From Bradyrhizobium uaiense (lineage in GTDB: Bacteria; Pseudomonadota; Alphaproteobacteria; Rhizobiales; Xanthobacteraceae): a stretch of 64,000 nt of DNA. This document shows, one piece after another, positions 1 to 9,076 of the stretch (positions within the stretch are counted from its first letter, which is position 1; every line of letters starts with the position of its first letter). The position numbers and the translations under genes are program-made. The notes below the pieces were generated by a model that did not search any database, was not told the DNA's origin, and saw nothing but the letters and a program-made list of their open reading frames with translations. The stretch lies in the NCBI RefSeq assembly GCF_010811875.1, contig NZ_VKHP01000011.1, forward strand, positions 1-64,000, written 5' to 3'.

Positions 1-33
1 CTTACGGAGATCCAGAGAGTACGGCTTGCCCAT
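1..33 (-). CDS. IS630-type transposase, N-terminal start only (cut by window edge)
   Basis: Reading leftwards from an ATG at 33, the frame gives MGKPYSLDLRK and then leaves the window. That N-terminus is typical of the helix-turn-helix domain of IS630-family transposases. A perfect Shine-Dalgarno AGGAGG (complement of 43-48) lies 9 nt upstream of the ATG. Only 11 residues are visible, so the family call rests on a short match and the integrity of the element cannot be judged. Confidence 0.55.
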   Translation of the reverse strand, partial: MGKPYSLDLRK

Positions 34-348
34 CCATGCTGGCCTCCTATCCAGCCAGCATGGTGAATCAGAAACCAACTGATTTGGGAATCCCAAATCG
101 ATTCAGACTAAAGCCATCCCGCTTTAGATCTCTTCCGACATCGTCCGTTAACGATAAACGCCGCGGAAGCGTCATTTCATCCGGTCGATCGCCGCTCGCT
201 CGACCTGTGCCTCCGCATCCTGGAATCGAAAGTACCTTTCCATCGGATTATTGGAATCCAATCCCAACAATCCGTCCTATCCCGCACTGCTTTGGAGTCT
301 TCCGCGCCACCCCCAGCGCTACCCTCTGTTCTTTCCGGGGACGCTGCC
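34..348. other. Non-coding: left-edge IS flank and LysR upstream region
   Basis: No convincing gene. It holds a perfect palindrome GATTTGGGAATCCCAAATC (81-99) and a stem CTAAAG/CTTTAG (108-113 and 122-127). Both lie where the terminal inverted repeat of the IS630-type element would be expected, but the exact IS end cannot be fixed. Open frames here on both strands lack codon bias and ribosome sites. Confidence 0.5.
250..262. promoter_or_regulatory. Candidate LysR-type operator upstream of the LysR gene
   Basis: The 13-bp palindrome ATTGGAATCCAAT lies 87 bp before the preferred start of the LysR gene. Interrupted dyads of this size upstream of the regulator's own gene are where LysR-type autoregulatory sites are usually found. 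No promoter hexamers are clear. Confidence 0.3.
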
Positions 349-1344
349 ATGTCGCTGCCCTCCATCGACGTCGACCTCCCGCGCCCCGCCACGCCGGCGG
401 AGACCGCGCTGACGCGCCGGGTGGACCTCACCACGCTCCGTCTGTTCGTCGCGGTCTGCGACGAGCAAAATCTCACCCGCGCCGCACAGCGTGAGGGGAT
501 CGCAGCGTCCGCGGTGTCGAAACGGATGAACGATTTCGAGCTGGCGTTCGGCGTCACGCTGTTCAAGCGGCTTGCCAAGGGCATGGCACTGACGCCGGCC
601 GGCGAGGCGCTGCTGCATCACGCCCGGGTCACGCTGCTCAATGTCGAGAAGATCGCGGTCGAGCTGTCGGAATATTCGCAAGGCGTGCGGGGCCATGTCC
701 GCATGCTCGCCAACCTCTCGGCGATCGTGCAGTATCTGCCCGAGGATCTCTCCGCCTTCTTCGCCGCGCATGAGCTGCTCCGTGTCGATTTGCAGGAGGG
801 TCCGAGCGGGCAGGTGGTGCGCGGCATCGAGGAGGGCGCGGCCGAGATCGGCATCTGCTCGGCAGAAGCCGACAGCCGCGCGCTCGAATCTTTCCACTAC
901 CGCTACGACAATCTGGTGGTCGTGATGCGGCAAGACCATCCGTTGGCCGGCCGCGAGAAATTGCGGTTCATCGAGACGCTCGATTTCGACCAGATCGGCC
1001 TGCACACCGCGAGCTCGATCTACCTGCGCTCGCAATATGCGGCCACGCAGGCCGGCAAGACGATGCGGCTGCGCATCAACGTGCCCGGCTTCGACGCGGT
1101 CTGCCGCATGGTGCAGGCCAATATGGGTCTCGGGCTGATCCCCGATCGCGCCTATCAGGTCGTTGGCGCCGGCGTGGGCCTTCGCGCGATCCCGCTGCGC
1201 GACGACTGGGGACGGCGCGAGCTGAAGATCGTGGTCCGCGATGCCGCGCATCTGTCCGGAACCAGCCGCCTGATGCTGGACTATCTGCGTGCGGCGGAGG
1301 CGCGGAATGCGCCGTGCGTGGAACATCGGGTCGGCAGGGCGTAG
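349..1344 (+). CDS. LysR-family transcriptional regulator
   Basis: A 331-residue LysR-type regulator. The N-terminal winged helix (about residues 15-75) contains LRLFVAVCDEQNLTRAA and the recognition-helix stretch ASAVSKRMNDFE, followed by the usual LFKR...LTPAGEALL ending. A periplasmic-binding-protein-like effector domain follows (about 100-320). The ATG at 349 is preferred over an upstream TTG at 292 because a GGGGA ribosome site sits 8 nt before it and the family starts close to the helix-turn-helix. It is convergent with mobA (14-bp gap). Its neighbours are cofactor and formate dehydrogenase genes, so control of them is possible but not shown; the effector is unknown. Confidence 0.9.
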   Translation: MSLPSIDVDLPRPATPAETALTRRVDLTTLRLFVAVCDEQNLTRAAQREGIAASAVSKRMNDFELAFGVTLFKRLAKGMALTPAGEALLHHARVTLLNVEKIAVELSEYSQGVRGHVRMLANLSAIVQYLPEDLSAFFAAHELLRVDLQEGPSGQVVRGIEEGAAEIGICSAEADSRALESFHYRYDNLVVVMRQDHPLAGREKLRFIETLDFDQIGLHTASSIYLRSQYAATQAGKTMRLRINVPGFDAVCRMVQANMGLGLIPDRAYQVVGAGVGLRAIPLRDDWGRRELKIVVRDAAHLSGTSRLMLDYLRAAEARNAPCVEHRVGRA

Positions 1345-1357
1345 AGCGGCAGACGCG

Positions 1358-1990
1358 TCAGCCTCCGTCAAGTGCGGCGAGACGGTCGGCTTCCGCGATG
1401 TCTTCTACGGTGTTGGCGTTGAAGAACGGATCGAGCGGTTCGGTCGGCCACTCCACGGTTGCGAGTGGATAGCGCGCGGTCCAGCGATCGATCTTGCGTA
1501 CGTCCTCCTCGACCAGCGCGTGGCGCAATTCATTCCGCAAGCGCACGCTCCAGAGGCCGATGACCGGATGCGTCTGCCCGTCGGATGAGGCGACCGCGAG
1601 CTCGGCATTCTCGGCCACGCGCGCTTGCTCCAGGCGTGTGACGAGATCGCGCGGAAGAAACGGACAGTCGCCTGCGGCGCTCAGCACCCATTTTGCATCC
1701 GGCCGGTTGGCTGCGGTCCAGTCGAGCGCGGCCAGGATGCCGGCGAGGGGGCCGGGATAGTCGGCGACATCGTCGGCAACGACGGGAAGGCCGAACGCGG
1801 CGAAGCGCGCGGGATCGCCATTGGCGTTGATGATCAGCCCGCCGCATTGTGGCGCGAGGCGGTCGATCACCCGTTGCAGGATGGTGCGACCGGCGATCTT
1901 GCGCATCGGCTTGTCGCCGCCGCCCATCCGTCGCGCCAGCCCGCCGGCGAGCAGCACGCCCGGGATGCCAGTCCCCGGAATATCAGTCAT
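1358..1990 (-). CDS. mobA: Molybdenum cofactor guanylyltransferase MobA
   Basis: A 210-residue cytoplasmic nucleotidyltransferase. It transfers GMP from GTP to molybdopterin to make the guanine dinucleotide form needed by bis-MGD enzymes such as the formate dehydrogenase encoded nearby. The N-terminal GTP-binding signature [17 protein letters not shown] is present, as is DCPFLP for metal and GTP. A longer frame runs upstream to 2074, but the start at 1990 ([11 protein letters not shown]) puts the signature at the usual distance from the N-terminus. This start overlaps the last 8 nt of fdhD, implying translational coupling in an fdhD-mobA operon. Confidence 0.92.
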   Translation of the reverse strand: MTDIPGTGIPGVLLAGGLARRMGGGDKPMRKIAGRTILQRVIDRLAPQCGGLIINANGDPARFAAFGLPVVADDVADYPGPLAGILAALDWTAANRPDAKWVLSAAGDCPFLPRDLVTRLEQARVAENAELAVASSDGQTHPVIGLWSVRLRNELRHALVEEDVRKIDRWTARYPLATVEWPTEPLDPFFNANTVEDIAEADRLAALDGG

Positions 1991-2891
1991 TGTCGGTCTC
2001 GCCCTTGCGCTTGTGACGCATCGATTCCTCTTCGACATAGTCGAGGTTCTGGTCGTAGACGATCCGCCCCTCACCCGACAGCGCGATGAAGCGCTTGCCG
2101 CGGGCGCGCCCGACCAGCGTCAGTCCGACCTGCCGCGCCAGATCGACGCCCCATGCGGTGAATCCGGAGCGGGAGACCAGGATCGGGATGCCCATCCGCA
2201 CCGTCTTGATCACCATCTCGGAGGTCAGCCGCCCGGTGGTGTAGAGAATCTTGTCGGCCGGATCGACATTGTGGCGATAGATCCAGCCCGCGATCTTGTC
2301 GACGGCGTTGTGGCGGCCGACATCCTCGGTATAGCAGACCGGCGTGCTCTCCTTGCACAGCACGCAGCCGTGGATGGCGCCCGCTTCCAGATAGAGCGAC
2401 GGCATCGTGTTGATGGTGTGCGTCATCTGGTAGAGCCAGGAGGTGCGCAGCTCGGCCTTCGGCAGCGCGACCTTTTCGACGGCTTCGAGCAGGTCGCCGA
2501 ACGCGGTGCCCTGGGCGCAGCCCGAGGTCTGCGTGCGCTTCTTCAGCTTCGCCTCGAAATTGGTGTGGTGCGCGGTGCGCACCACGACGACCTCGAGATC
2601 GTCGTCATATTCGACCTCGGTGACGACGTCGTCGTATTTGAGCATGTTCTGGTTCAAGAGGTAGCCGAGCGCGAGGTATTCGGGATAGTCGTTGATCGTC
2701 ATCATCGTGACGATCTCCTGCGCGTTGAGGTACAGCGTCAGCGGCCGCTCGACCGGCACCCTGATCTCGGTCTGCGCGCCGGTCTGATCGATGCCTGTGA
2801 CGCGTTCGGTCAGTCGCGGGTCGTCCGGATCTGGAACGATGATGGGAGCGGCGGTCTTCTCGGTCACTGATTGACGTCCCGACGGGTTCAC
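1983..2891 (-). CDS. fdhD: Formate dehydrogenase accessory sulfurtransferase FdhD
   Basis: A 302-residue FdhD-family protein. In E. coli FdhD passes sulfur from IscS to the bis-MGD cofactor, which activates formate dehydrogenase; R. capsulatus FdsC is the homologue in NAD-dependent enzymes. Conserved stretches seen are [35 protein letters not shown] and TGRLTSEMV. The E. coli Cys-x-x-Cys loop is represented here by SGCAQGT, with a single Cys125; a separate Cys-x-x-Cys (C176/C179, HGCVLC) lies later. The start is a GTG at 2891; a GTG at 2867 with GGGAC upstream is an alternative. mobA overlaps its 3' end. Confidence 0.92.
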   Translation of the reverse strand: MNPSGRQSVTEKTAAPIIVPDPDDPRLTERVTGIDQTGAQTEIRVPVERPLTLYLNAQEIVTMMTINDYPEYLALGYLLNQNMLKYDDVVTEVEYDDDLEVVVVRTAHHTNFEAKLKKRTQTSGCAQGTAFGDLLEAVEKVALPKAELRTSWLYQMTHTINTMPSLYLEAGAIHGCVLCKESTPVCYTEDVGRHNAVDKIAGWIYRHNVDPADKILYTTGRLTSEMVIKTVRMGIPILVSRSGFTAWGVDLARQVGLTLVGRARGKRFIALSGEGRIVYDQNLDYVEEESMRHKRKGETDND

Positions 2892-3052
2892 ATGGTAACG
2901 CAGCTGAGGATATAAGCACGATCGGAGACCGACTGGCCACTTTCCGCCGGGTTGCGGGAACTGTCGCGGATGGGTTCGGTTTCAGAGATGATGCCGCAGT
3001 TCGCGATCCAGGTTGAGCAGACCTTGTCGGTAGCCGAGGACTGAGGGACAAA
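2892..3052. promoter_or_regulatory. Divergent promoter region between fdhD and moeA
   Basis: This 161-bp gap separates the divergent fdhD-mobA and moeA units and must carry promoters for both. I see no confident sigma70 boxes or molybdate riboswitch. GAGGG before 3053 serves as the moeA ribosome site. Confidence 0.4.
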
Positions 3053-4306
3053 ATGGCGCAGCTTTCGGACGACTGCTTCGCATTCGGCGGACCGATGATG
3101 TCGGTCGACGAGGCTGTCGCGATCATCGCCGCGCGCGTCAAGCCCATCGGCGAGACGGAGACCGTTGCCCTGGCGGACGCCGACGGACGCATCCTCGGCC
3201 GTGACGTTGCCGCGCCGCTGCCGCTGCCGCCTTTCAAGAACTCCGCCGTCGACGGCTACGCGGTATCAGGTGCTGATCTGCCGGCGAGCGGCGAGCGCAC
3301 GTTTCCGGTCGCCGGACGCGTGCAGGCGGGGGCGCCGGCGCAGCCCGCGCGGCCCGGCCAGGCGGTGCGGATATTCACCGGCGCGCCGATGCCTGACGGC
3401 ACCGACACCGTGTTCATGCAGGAAGACGTGCGGATCGACGACGCGGGGAACGTGATCCTGCCGTCCGGCCTGAAGCCCGGCGCCAACGTTCGCCCCGCCG
3501 GCGAGGATATTGCACGCGATCATGTCGCGCTGGCATCGGGCAGGCGCCTGCGCCCGCAGGACGTCGCCGTCGCCGCGGCCTTCGGGCTGACCACGCTCGA
3601 TGTGGTGCGGCGGCTGCGCGTCGGGGTGTTCTCCACCGGCGACGAACTGGCCGCGCCGGGCGGCGCGCGCACGGAGGCGCAGCTGTTCGATTCCAACCGT
3701 TTCATGCTGATCGCGATGTTGCGGCGGCTTGGTTGCGAAGTCGGCGATCTCGGCATCCTGCGCGACGAGCGGGCCGAACTCGCGGCCGCGCTCAAGCAGG
3801 TTGCGCGACGCTATGACCTGATCCTGACCACCGGCGGTGTCTCGACCGGCGAAGAGGACCACGTCAAGGCCGGCATCGAGCAGGCCGGCTCGCTGGTGCT
3901 GTGGCGGATGGCGATCAAGCCGGGCCGTCCGGTGGCGATGGGAATCATCGACGGCACGCCGCTGGTCGGTTTGCCCGGCAATCCCGTGGCGAGCTTCGTC
4001 ACCTTCGTCCACGTGGTGCGGCCGACCGTGCTGGCGCTGTCCGGCGCCGTGCCGTCTCCGCTGTTGCCGATGCCGGTTCGTGCCGCCTTCAGCTACAAGA
4101 AAAAGAGGGGGCGGCGCGAATATGTCCGCGCCTCGCTGCGACGCGCGGCGGACGGATCGCTGGAGGCGACCAAGTTTCCCCGCGAAGGGGCCGGTCTGCT
4201 GTCGTCGCTGGTCGAGACCGATGGGCTGATCGAACTCGGCGAGTCCGTCCTGCGGGTCGAGCCGGGCGATACCGTCGGCTTTCTCGGTTACGCCGATCTG
4301 CTGTGA
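3053..4306 (+). CDS. moeA: Molybdopterin molybdenumtransferase MoeA
   Basis: A 417-residue MoeA/gephyrin-E-type protein that inserts molybdate (or tungstate) into adenylylated molybdopterin. Visible landmarks are PFKNSAVDGYAV near the N-terminus, the FTGAPMPDGTDTVFMQED block, the MoaB-like fold segment DLILTTGGVSTGEEDHVK, and the substrate-loop motif PLVGLPGNPVASFVTF. The C-terminal beta-barrel domain IV is complete and the length is normal. It stands alone on the plus strand, divergent from fdhD and about 200 bp before the formate dehydrogenase genes, so this locus brings together cofactor maturation and its client enzyme. Confidence 0.95.
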   Translation: MAQLSDDCFAFGGPMMSVDEAVAIIAARVKPIGETETVALADADGRILGRDVAAPLPLPPFKNSAVDGYAVSGADLPASGERTFPVAGRVQAGAPAQPARPGQAVRIFTGAPMPDGTDTVFMQEDVRIDDAGNVILPSGLKPGANVRPAGEDIARDHVALASGRRLRPQDVAVAAAFGLTTLDVVRRLRVGVFSTGDELAAPGGARTEAQLFDSNRFMLIAMLRRLGCEVGDLGILRDERAELAAALKQVARRYDLILTTGGVSTGEEDHVKAGIEQAGSLVLWRMAIKPGRPVAMGIIDGTPLVGLPGNPVASFVTFVHVVRPTVLALSGAVPSPLLPMPVRAAFSYKKKRGRREYVRASLRRAADGSLEATKFPREGAGLLSSLVETDGLIELGESVLRVEPGDTVGFLGYADLL

Positions 4307-4508
4307 GAGCGCAGATGCGGTCGTCTCTGCGATTTGAAATTCAGATCGATCGATAGGCAAACATTAACAACGGCCTGCGCGGCAACCGGACGCTCCTAGA
4401 GGCGTTCTAAATCTGCTTGCCTGTGGCATGCCAGTGAATAGACTTGGGTTGAACCGACGCAATTCGTGCAAAGCGGAGTTCCAAGACGCGGTTTCAAGGC
4501 GAGGATTC
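4307..4508. promoter_or_regulatory. Promoter/leader region of the formate dehydrogenase genes
   Basis: A 202-bp gap between moeA and the formate dehydrogenase beta gene. The reading frame continues upstream of the preferred start to 4428, but that extension (MPVNRLGLNRRNSC...) looks untranslated. GAGG at 4501-4504 is the ribosome site for the ATG at 4509. No clear operator was found. Confidence 0.4.
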
Positions 4509-6221
4509 ATGAGCCAAGGCGACGTTCACAAGGTCCGCGCGTTCGAGCATCCCGGACAGGGCAGGAAGCGGGCGAAAGCCACGCCCAAGGGACGCCAGGT
4601 CGACCCGGTGGCCGCGCATGAAATCGAGGCGCTGCTCGCCGACCGGCCGAGACAGCGCGATATGCTGATCGAGTACCTGCATCTGATCCAGGACAAGTAC
4701 CACCAGATCTCGGCGGCGCATCTTGCCGCGCTCGCCGACGAGATGAAGCTGTCATTTGCCGAAGTATTCGAGACCGCGACCTTCTACGCGCATTTCGACA
4801 TCGTGAAGGAAGGCGAGCCTGACATCGCGCCGCTCACCGTGCGTGTGTGCGATTCGCTGACCTGCGCGATGCTCGGCGGCGAGCAGCTGCTGAAGGATTT
4901 GCAGAACCGCGCCGGCCCCGGCATCCGCGTGGTGCGCGCGCCGTGCGTCGGCCGCTGCGACACGGCACCCGCTGCGGAGGTCGGCCACAACTTCATCGAC
5001 CATGCCACTATTACCCACGTGCTCGCGGCGGCGAAGAGCGGCGACACCCATGCGCATCTCCCGAGCTATATCGAGTACGACGCCTATGTCGCCGACGGCG
5101 GATACAAGCTGCTGACGCGGCTGCGCTCGGGCGACCTGCCGCGGGAAGACCTGTTGAAGGCACTCGACGATGCCTCGCTGCGCGGCCTCGGCGGTGCCGG
5201 TTTTCCGACCGGCCGCAAGTGGCGCGCCGTGCTCGGCGAACCCGGTCCGCGGCTGATGGCTGTCAACGGCGACGAAGGCGAGCCGGGCACGTTTAAGGAC
5301 CGCTATTATCTCGAGCGCGATCCGCATCGCTTCCTCGAGGGCATGCTGATCGGCGCCCACGTGGTCGAGGCGCCCGAAGTCTACATCTACATCCGCGACG
5401 AATATCCGGCCTGCCGCGAGATTCTCGCCCGCGAGATCGCAAAACTTCCGCCCGGCGGTCCGACGCTGCATCTGCGGCGCGGCGCCGGCGCCTATATCTG
5501 CGGCGAGGAATCCTCGCTGCTGGAATCGATCGAGGGCAAGCGCGGCCTGCCGCGGCACAAGCCGCCATATCCGTTCCAGGTCGGGCTGTTCGGCCTGCCG
5601 ACGCTGATCAACAACATCGAGACGTTGTGGTGGGTTCGCGACATCGTCGAGAAGGGCGCCGACTGGTGGAAGAGCCATGGCCGCAACGAGCGCCACGGCC
5701 TGCGCAGCTTCTCGGTGTCGGGACGTGTCAGGGATCCCGGCGTCAAGCTCGCGCCGGCCGGCATCACCCTGCGCGAACTGATCGACGAGTTCTGCGGCGG
5801 CATGGCCGACGGCCATACCTTGCAGGCCTATCTGCCGGGCGGCGCGTCCGGCGGCATCCTGCCGGCATCGATGGACGACATCCCGCTCGATTTCGGCACG
5901 CTGGAGAAATACGGCTGCTTCATCGGCTCCGCCGCGGTCGTCGTGCTCTCGCAGGCCGATGACGTCAGGGATGCCGCGTTGAACCTGATGAAGTTCTTTG
6001 AGGACGAGAGCTGCGGGCAATGCACGCCTTGCCGCGCCGGAACCGAGAAGGCGGTGCTGTTGATGCTGCAACCGGTCTGGAACAAGGAACTGCTCGACCA
6101 ATTGAGCCAGGCGATGCGCGATGCGTCGATCTGCGGCCTCGGTCAGGCGGCCTCCAATCCGCTGACCTCAGTGATCAAGTATTTTCCGGACGGCTTTCGT
6201 CCGCAGCAAGCCGCCGAATAG
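4509..6221 (+). CDS. NAD-dependent formate dehydrogenase beta subunit (fused NuoE/NuoF type)
   Basis: A 570-residue diaphorase subunit that passes electrons from the alpha subunit to NAD+. Residues 40-165 form a thioredoxin-like NuoE/FdsG domain with a 2Fe-2S site (C114, C119, C146, C150: VCDSLTC and PCVGRC). Residues about 190-540 form the NuoF/FdsB part, with the FMN/NADH motif RGLGGAGFPTGRKW, GAGAYICGEESSLLES, and 4Fe-4S ligands in SCGQCTPCR plus a later ICGLG. In Rhodobacter these are two proteins; the fusion and the size match FDH1 beta of Methylorubrum, a tungsten enzyme. The gene lies 37 bp before the alpha-subunit gene, in one operon. Confidence 0.92.
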   Translation: MSQGDVHKVRAFEHPGQGRKRAKATPKGRQVDPVAAHEIEALLADRPRQRDMLIEYLHLIQDKYHQISAAHLAALADEMKLSFAEVFETATFYAHFDIVKEGEPDIAPLTVRVCDSLTCAMLGGEQLLKDLQNRAGPGIRVVRAPCVGRCDTAPAAEVGHNFIDHATITHVLAAAKSGDTHAHLPSYIEYDAYVADGGYKLLTRLRSGDLPREDLLKALDDASLRGLGGAGFPTGRKWRAVLGEPGPRLMAVNGDEGEPGTFKDRYYLERDPHRFLEGMLIGAHVVEAPEVYIYIRDEYPACREILAREIAKLPPGGPTLHLRRGAGAYICGEESSLLESIEGKRGLPRHKPPYPFQVGLFGLPTLINNIETLWWVRDIVEKGADWWKSHGRNERHGLRSFSVSGRVRDPGVKLAPAGITLRELIDEFCGGMADGHTLQAYLPGGASGGILPASMDDIPLDFGTLEKYGCFIGSAAVVVLSQADDVRDAALNLMKFFEDESCGQCTPCRAGTEKAVLLMLQPVWNKELLDQLSQAMRDASICGLGQAASNPLTSVIKYFPDGFRPQQAAE

Positions 6222-6258
6222 GCGGGCCGGGCAGGACGAATTTCGACGAGGATTTTGA

Positions 6259-9045
6259 ATGAGCAACCATCAGAACTCCGGCCAGACGATTCAGTTCGAG
6301 CTCGACGGCCAACAGGTCGAAGCGCGCGTCGGTGAAACCATCTGGCAGGTCGCCAAGCGCCAGGGCACCGAGATCCCGCATCTCTGTTATTCGCCCGCGC
6401 CGGACTACCGGCCGGACGGTAACTGCCGCGCCTGCATGGTCGAGATCGAAGGCGAGCGTGTGCTGGCGGCATCGTGCAAGCGAACGCCTTCGGTCGGCAT
6501 GAAGGTGAAGTCGGCGAGCCAGCGCGCCGTCGCGGCGCAGAAGATGGTGATGGAGCTGCTCGTCGCCGACCAGCCGGCGCGCGAGACCTCGCACGATCCG
6601 GATTCGAAATTCTGGCACTGGGCGGAGAAGACCGGCGTCACCGAAAGTCGCTTCCCCGCGACCGAGCGCTGGCACGCCGACACCAGCCATCCGGCGATGC
6701 GCGTCAATCTCGACGCCTGCATCCAGTGCGGCCTGTGCGTACGGGCGTGCCGCGAGGTGCAGGTCAACGACGTGATCGGCATGGCTTATCGTAGTCACGG
6801 CTCGAAAATCGTCTTCGACTTCGACGATCCGATGGGAGAGTCCACCTGCGTCGCCTGCGGTGAGTGCGTCCAGGCCTGCCCGACGGGGGCGTTGATGCCG
6901 GCCGTAATGCTCGACGACAAGCAGACGCGCGTCACCTGGCCAGACAAGAAGGTGGACTCGCTGTGCCCGTATTGCGGCGTCGGCTGCCAGGTCACCTACC
7001 AGGTCAAGGACGAGAAGGTGATCTACGCGGAAGGCCGTGACGGGCCCGCCAATCACAACCGGCTCTGCGTCAAGGGCCGCTTCGGCTTCGACTATATCCA
7101 CCATCCGAACCGGCTGACCAAGCCGCTGGTGCGGCTGCCGGGCGTCAAGAAGGATGCCAACGACCAGGTCGATCCGGCAAATCCCTACACCCATTTCCGC
7201 GAGGCCTCGTGGGAGGAGGCGCTCGATCTTGCTGCGGCGGGCTTGCGGAAGATTCGCGACGAGAAGGGCGCCAAGGCGCTCGCCGGCTTCGGCTCGGCCA
7301 AAGGCTCGAACGAGGAGGCCTATCTGTTCCAGAAGCTGGTCCGCACCGGCTTCGGCTCCAACAATGTCGATCATTGCACGCGGCTGTGCCACGCCTCGTC
7401 GGTGGCGGCGCTGTTCGAGGGATTGAGCTCCGGCGCAGTGTCGGCGCCGTTCGCAGCTGCCGCGGATGCCGAGGTGATCTGGGTAATCGGCGCCAATCCG
7501 ACCGTGAACCATCCGGTCGCCGCGACCTACATCAAGAACGCCGCCAAGCGCGGCGCCAAGCTGTACGTGATGGATCCGCGCCGGCAGGCGCTGTCGCGCC
7601 ACGCCACGCAACACCTTGCCTTCAAGCCGGGCAGCGACGTCGCGATGCTGAACGCGATGATCCACACCATCATCACCGAAGGCCTGACCGACGAGCAATA
7701 CATTGCCGGCTATACCGAAGGCTACGACGACCTCAAGGCGAAGATCCAGGAGTTCACGCCGGAGCGGATGTCGGCGATCTGCGGCATTCCCGCCGAGACG
7801 CTGCGCGAGGTCGCGCGTGCCTACGCCAGCGCCAAATCGTCGATCATCTTCTGGGGCATGGGCATCAGCCAGCATGTCCACGGCACCGACAATGCGCGCT
7901 GCCTGATCGCGCTGGCGCTCATCACCGGCCAGGTCGGCCGCCCCGGCACCGGGCTGCATCCGCTGCGCGGCCAGAACAACGTGCAGGGCGCCTCCGACGC
8001 CGGCCTGATCCCGATGTTCCTGCCGGACTACCAGCCGGTCGGCCGCGACGACATGCGCGGCGCCTTCGAGAAGCTGTGGGGGCAGGAGCTCGACCCGGTG
8101 CGCGGGCTGACCGTCGTCGAGATCATGAACGCGATCCACGCCGGCGAAATCCACGGCATGTATGTCGAGGGCGAGAACCCCGCGATGTCCGATCCGGACT
8201 TGCAGCACGCGCGCGAGGCGCTGGCCAGGCTCGACCATCTCGTCGTGCAGGATCTGTTCGTCACCGAGACCGCGTTCCACGCCGACGTCATCCTGCCGGC
8301 CTCGGCATTCGCAGAGAAGTCCGGCTCCTTCACCAACACCGATCGCCGCGTGCAATTGGCGCGCGAGGTGATCAAGCCGCCGGGCGATGCGCGGCAGGAT
8401 CTCTGGATCATCCAGGAGATCGCCAAGCGGATGGGACTACCGTGGAACTATGCGGGGCCGGGCGAGGTCTTCACCGAGATGGCGCAGCTGATGCCGTCGC
8501 TGAAGAACATCACCTGGGAGCGCCTGGTGCGCGAGGGCGCGGTGACTTATCCGGTCGACGATCCCGACATGCCCGGCAACGAGATCATCTTCACCACCGG
8601 ATTCCCGACCGAGAGCGGCCGCGGCAAGATCGTGCCGGCCAAAGTGATCCCGCCGGATGAATTGCCGGACGACGAATATCCGATGGTGCTGTCGACCGGC
8701 CGCGTGCTCGAGCACTGGCACACCGGCTCGATGACACGTCGTGCGCAGGTGCTCGACCAGATCGAGCCCGAAGCGGTGGCGTTCATGACGCCGAAGGACA
8801 TGCGCAAGAAGGGGCTCGCGCCGGGCGACTTCATCCGTCTCGAGACCCGCCGCGGCGCGGTCGAGGTCAAGGTGCGCGCCGACCGCGACGTGCCCGAGAA
8901 CATGGTCTTCATGCCGTTCTGTTACGCGGAAGCGGCGGCCAACCTGTTGACCAACCCGGCGCTCGATCCGTTCGGCAAGATTCCGGAGTTCAAGTTCTGC
9001 GCCGTCCGTGCCGAGAAGATCGATATCTGCACCGCGGCGGAATAG
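6259..9045 (+). CDS. fdhF: NAD-dependent formate dehydrogenase alpha (catalytic) subunit
   Basis: A 928-residue soluble Mo/W-bis-MGD formate dehydrogenase that oxidises formate to CO2. The order is: an N-terminal NuoG-like 2Fe-2S domain (HLCYSP...NCRACMVEIEG...AASC), two 4Fe-4S clusters (CIQCGLCVRACREV and CVACGECVQACPTGAL), a further 4Fe-4S (CPYCGVGC...CVKGRFG), then the pterin domains. The active-site pair is Cys377-His378 (HCTRLCHASS), where selenocysteine occurs in E. coli FdhF. It ends with the molybdopterin-dinucleotide-binding domain (LSTGRVLEHWHTGSMTRR). It is co-transcribed with the fused beta subunit; no FdsD-like small subunit gene is seen. Confidence 0.95.
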   Translation: MSNHQNSGQTIQFELDGQQVEARVGETIWQVAKRQGTEIPHLCYSPAPDYRPDGNCRACMVEIEGERVLAASCKRTPSVGMKVKSASQRAVAAQKMVMELLVADQPARETSHDPDSKFWHWAEKTGVTESRFPATERWHADTSHPAMRVNLDACIQCGLCVRACREVQVNDVIGMAYRSHGSKIVFDFDDPMGESTCVACGECVQACPTGALMPAVMLDDKQTRVTWPDKKVDSLCPYCGVGCQVTYQVKDEKVIYAEGRDGPANHNRLCVKGRFGFDYIHHPNRLTKPLVRLPGVKKDANDQVDPANPYTHFREASWEEALDLAAAGLRKIRDEKGAKALAGFGSAKGSNEEAYLFQKLVRTGFGSNNVDHCTRLCHASSVAALFEGLSSGAVSAPFAAAADAEVIWVIGANPTVNHPVAATYIKNAAKRGAKLYVMDPRRQALSRHATQHLAFKPGSDVAMLNAMIHTIITEGLTDEQYIAGYTEGYDDLKAKIQEFTPERMSAICGIPAETLREVARAYASAKSSIIFWGMGISQHVHGTDNARCLIALALITGQVGRPGTGLHPLRGQNNVQGASDAGLIPMFLPDYQPVGRDDMRGAFEKLWGQELDPVRGLTVVEIMNAIHAGEIHGMYVEGENPAMSDPDLQHAREALARLDHLVVQDLFVTETAFHADVILPASAFAEKSGSFTNTDRRVQLAREVIKPPGDARQDLWIIQEIAKRMGLPWNYAGPGEVFTEMAQLMPSLKNITWERLVREGAVTYPVDDPDMPGNEIIFTTGFPTESGRGKIVPAKVIPPDELPDDEYPMVLSTGRVLEHWHTGSMTRRAQVLDQIEPEAVAFMTPKDMRKKGLAPGDFIRLETRRGAVEVKVRADRDVPENMVFMPFCYAEAAANLLTNPALDPFGKIPEFKFCAVRAEKIDICTAAE

Positions 9046-9076
9046 CGGTCGCGGGACGGAGCGTGGAGCCGCTGCA

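Noticed and set aside
319..1371. 350-codon minus-strand open frame opposite the LysR gene
   Set aside because: It is the antisense shadow of a clear LysR gene in high-GC DNA, with His/Arg/Asp-rich composition and no family motif.
6175..8355. 726-codon minus-strand open frame inside the formate dehydrogenase genes
   Set aside because: It lies opposite the unambiguous catalytic subunit; its composition and lack of a ribosome site mark it as a shadow frame.
9008..9076. Longer N-terminus for the ModA-like protein beginning inside the formate dehydrogenase gene
   Set aside because: The extension overlaps the upstream coding end, is Arg/Gly-rich without signal-peptide character, and the TTG at 9077 has a proper ribosome site.
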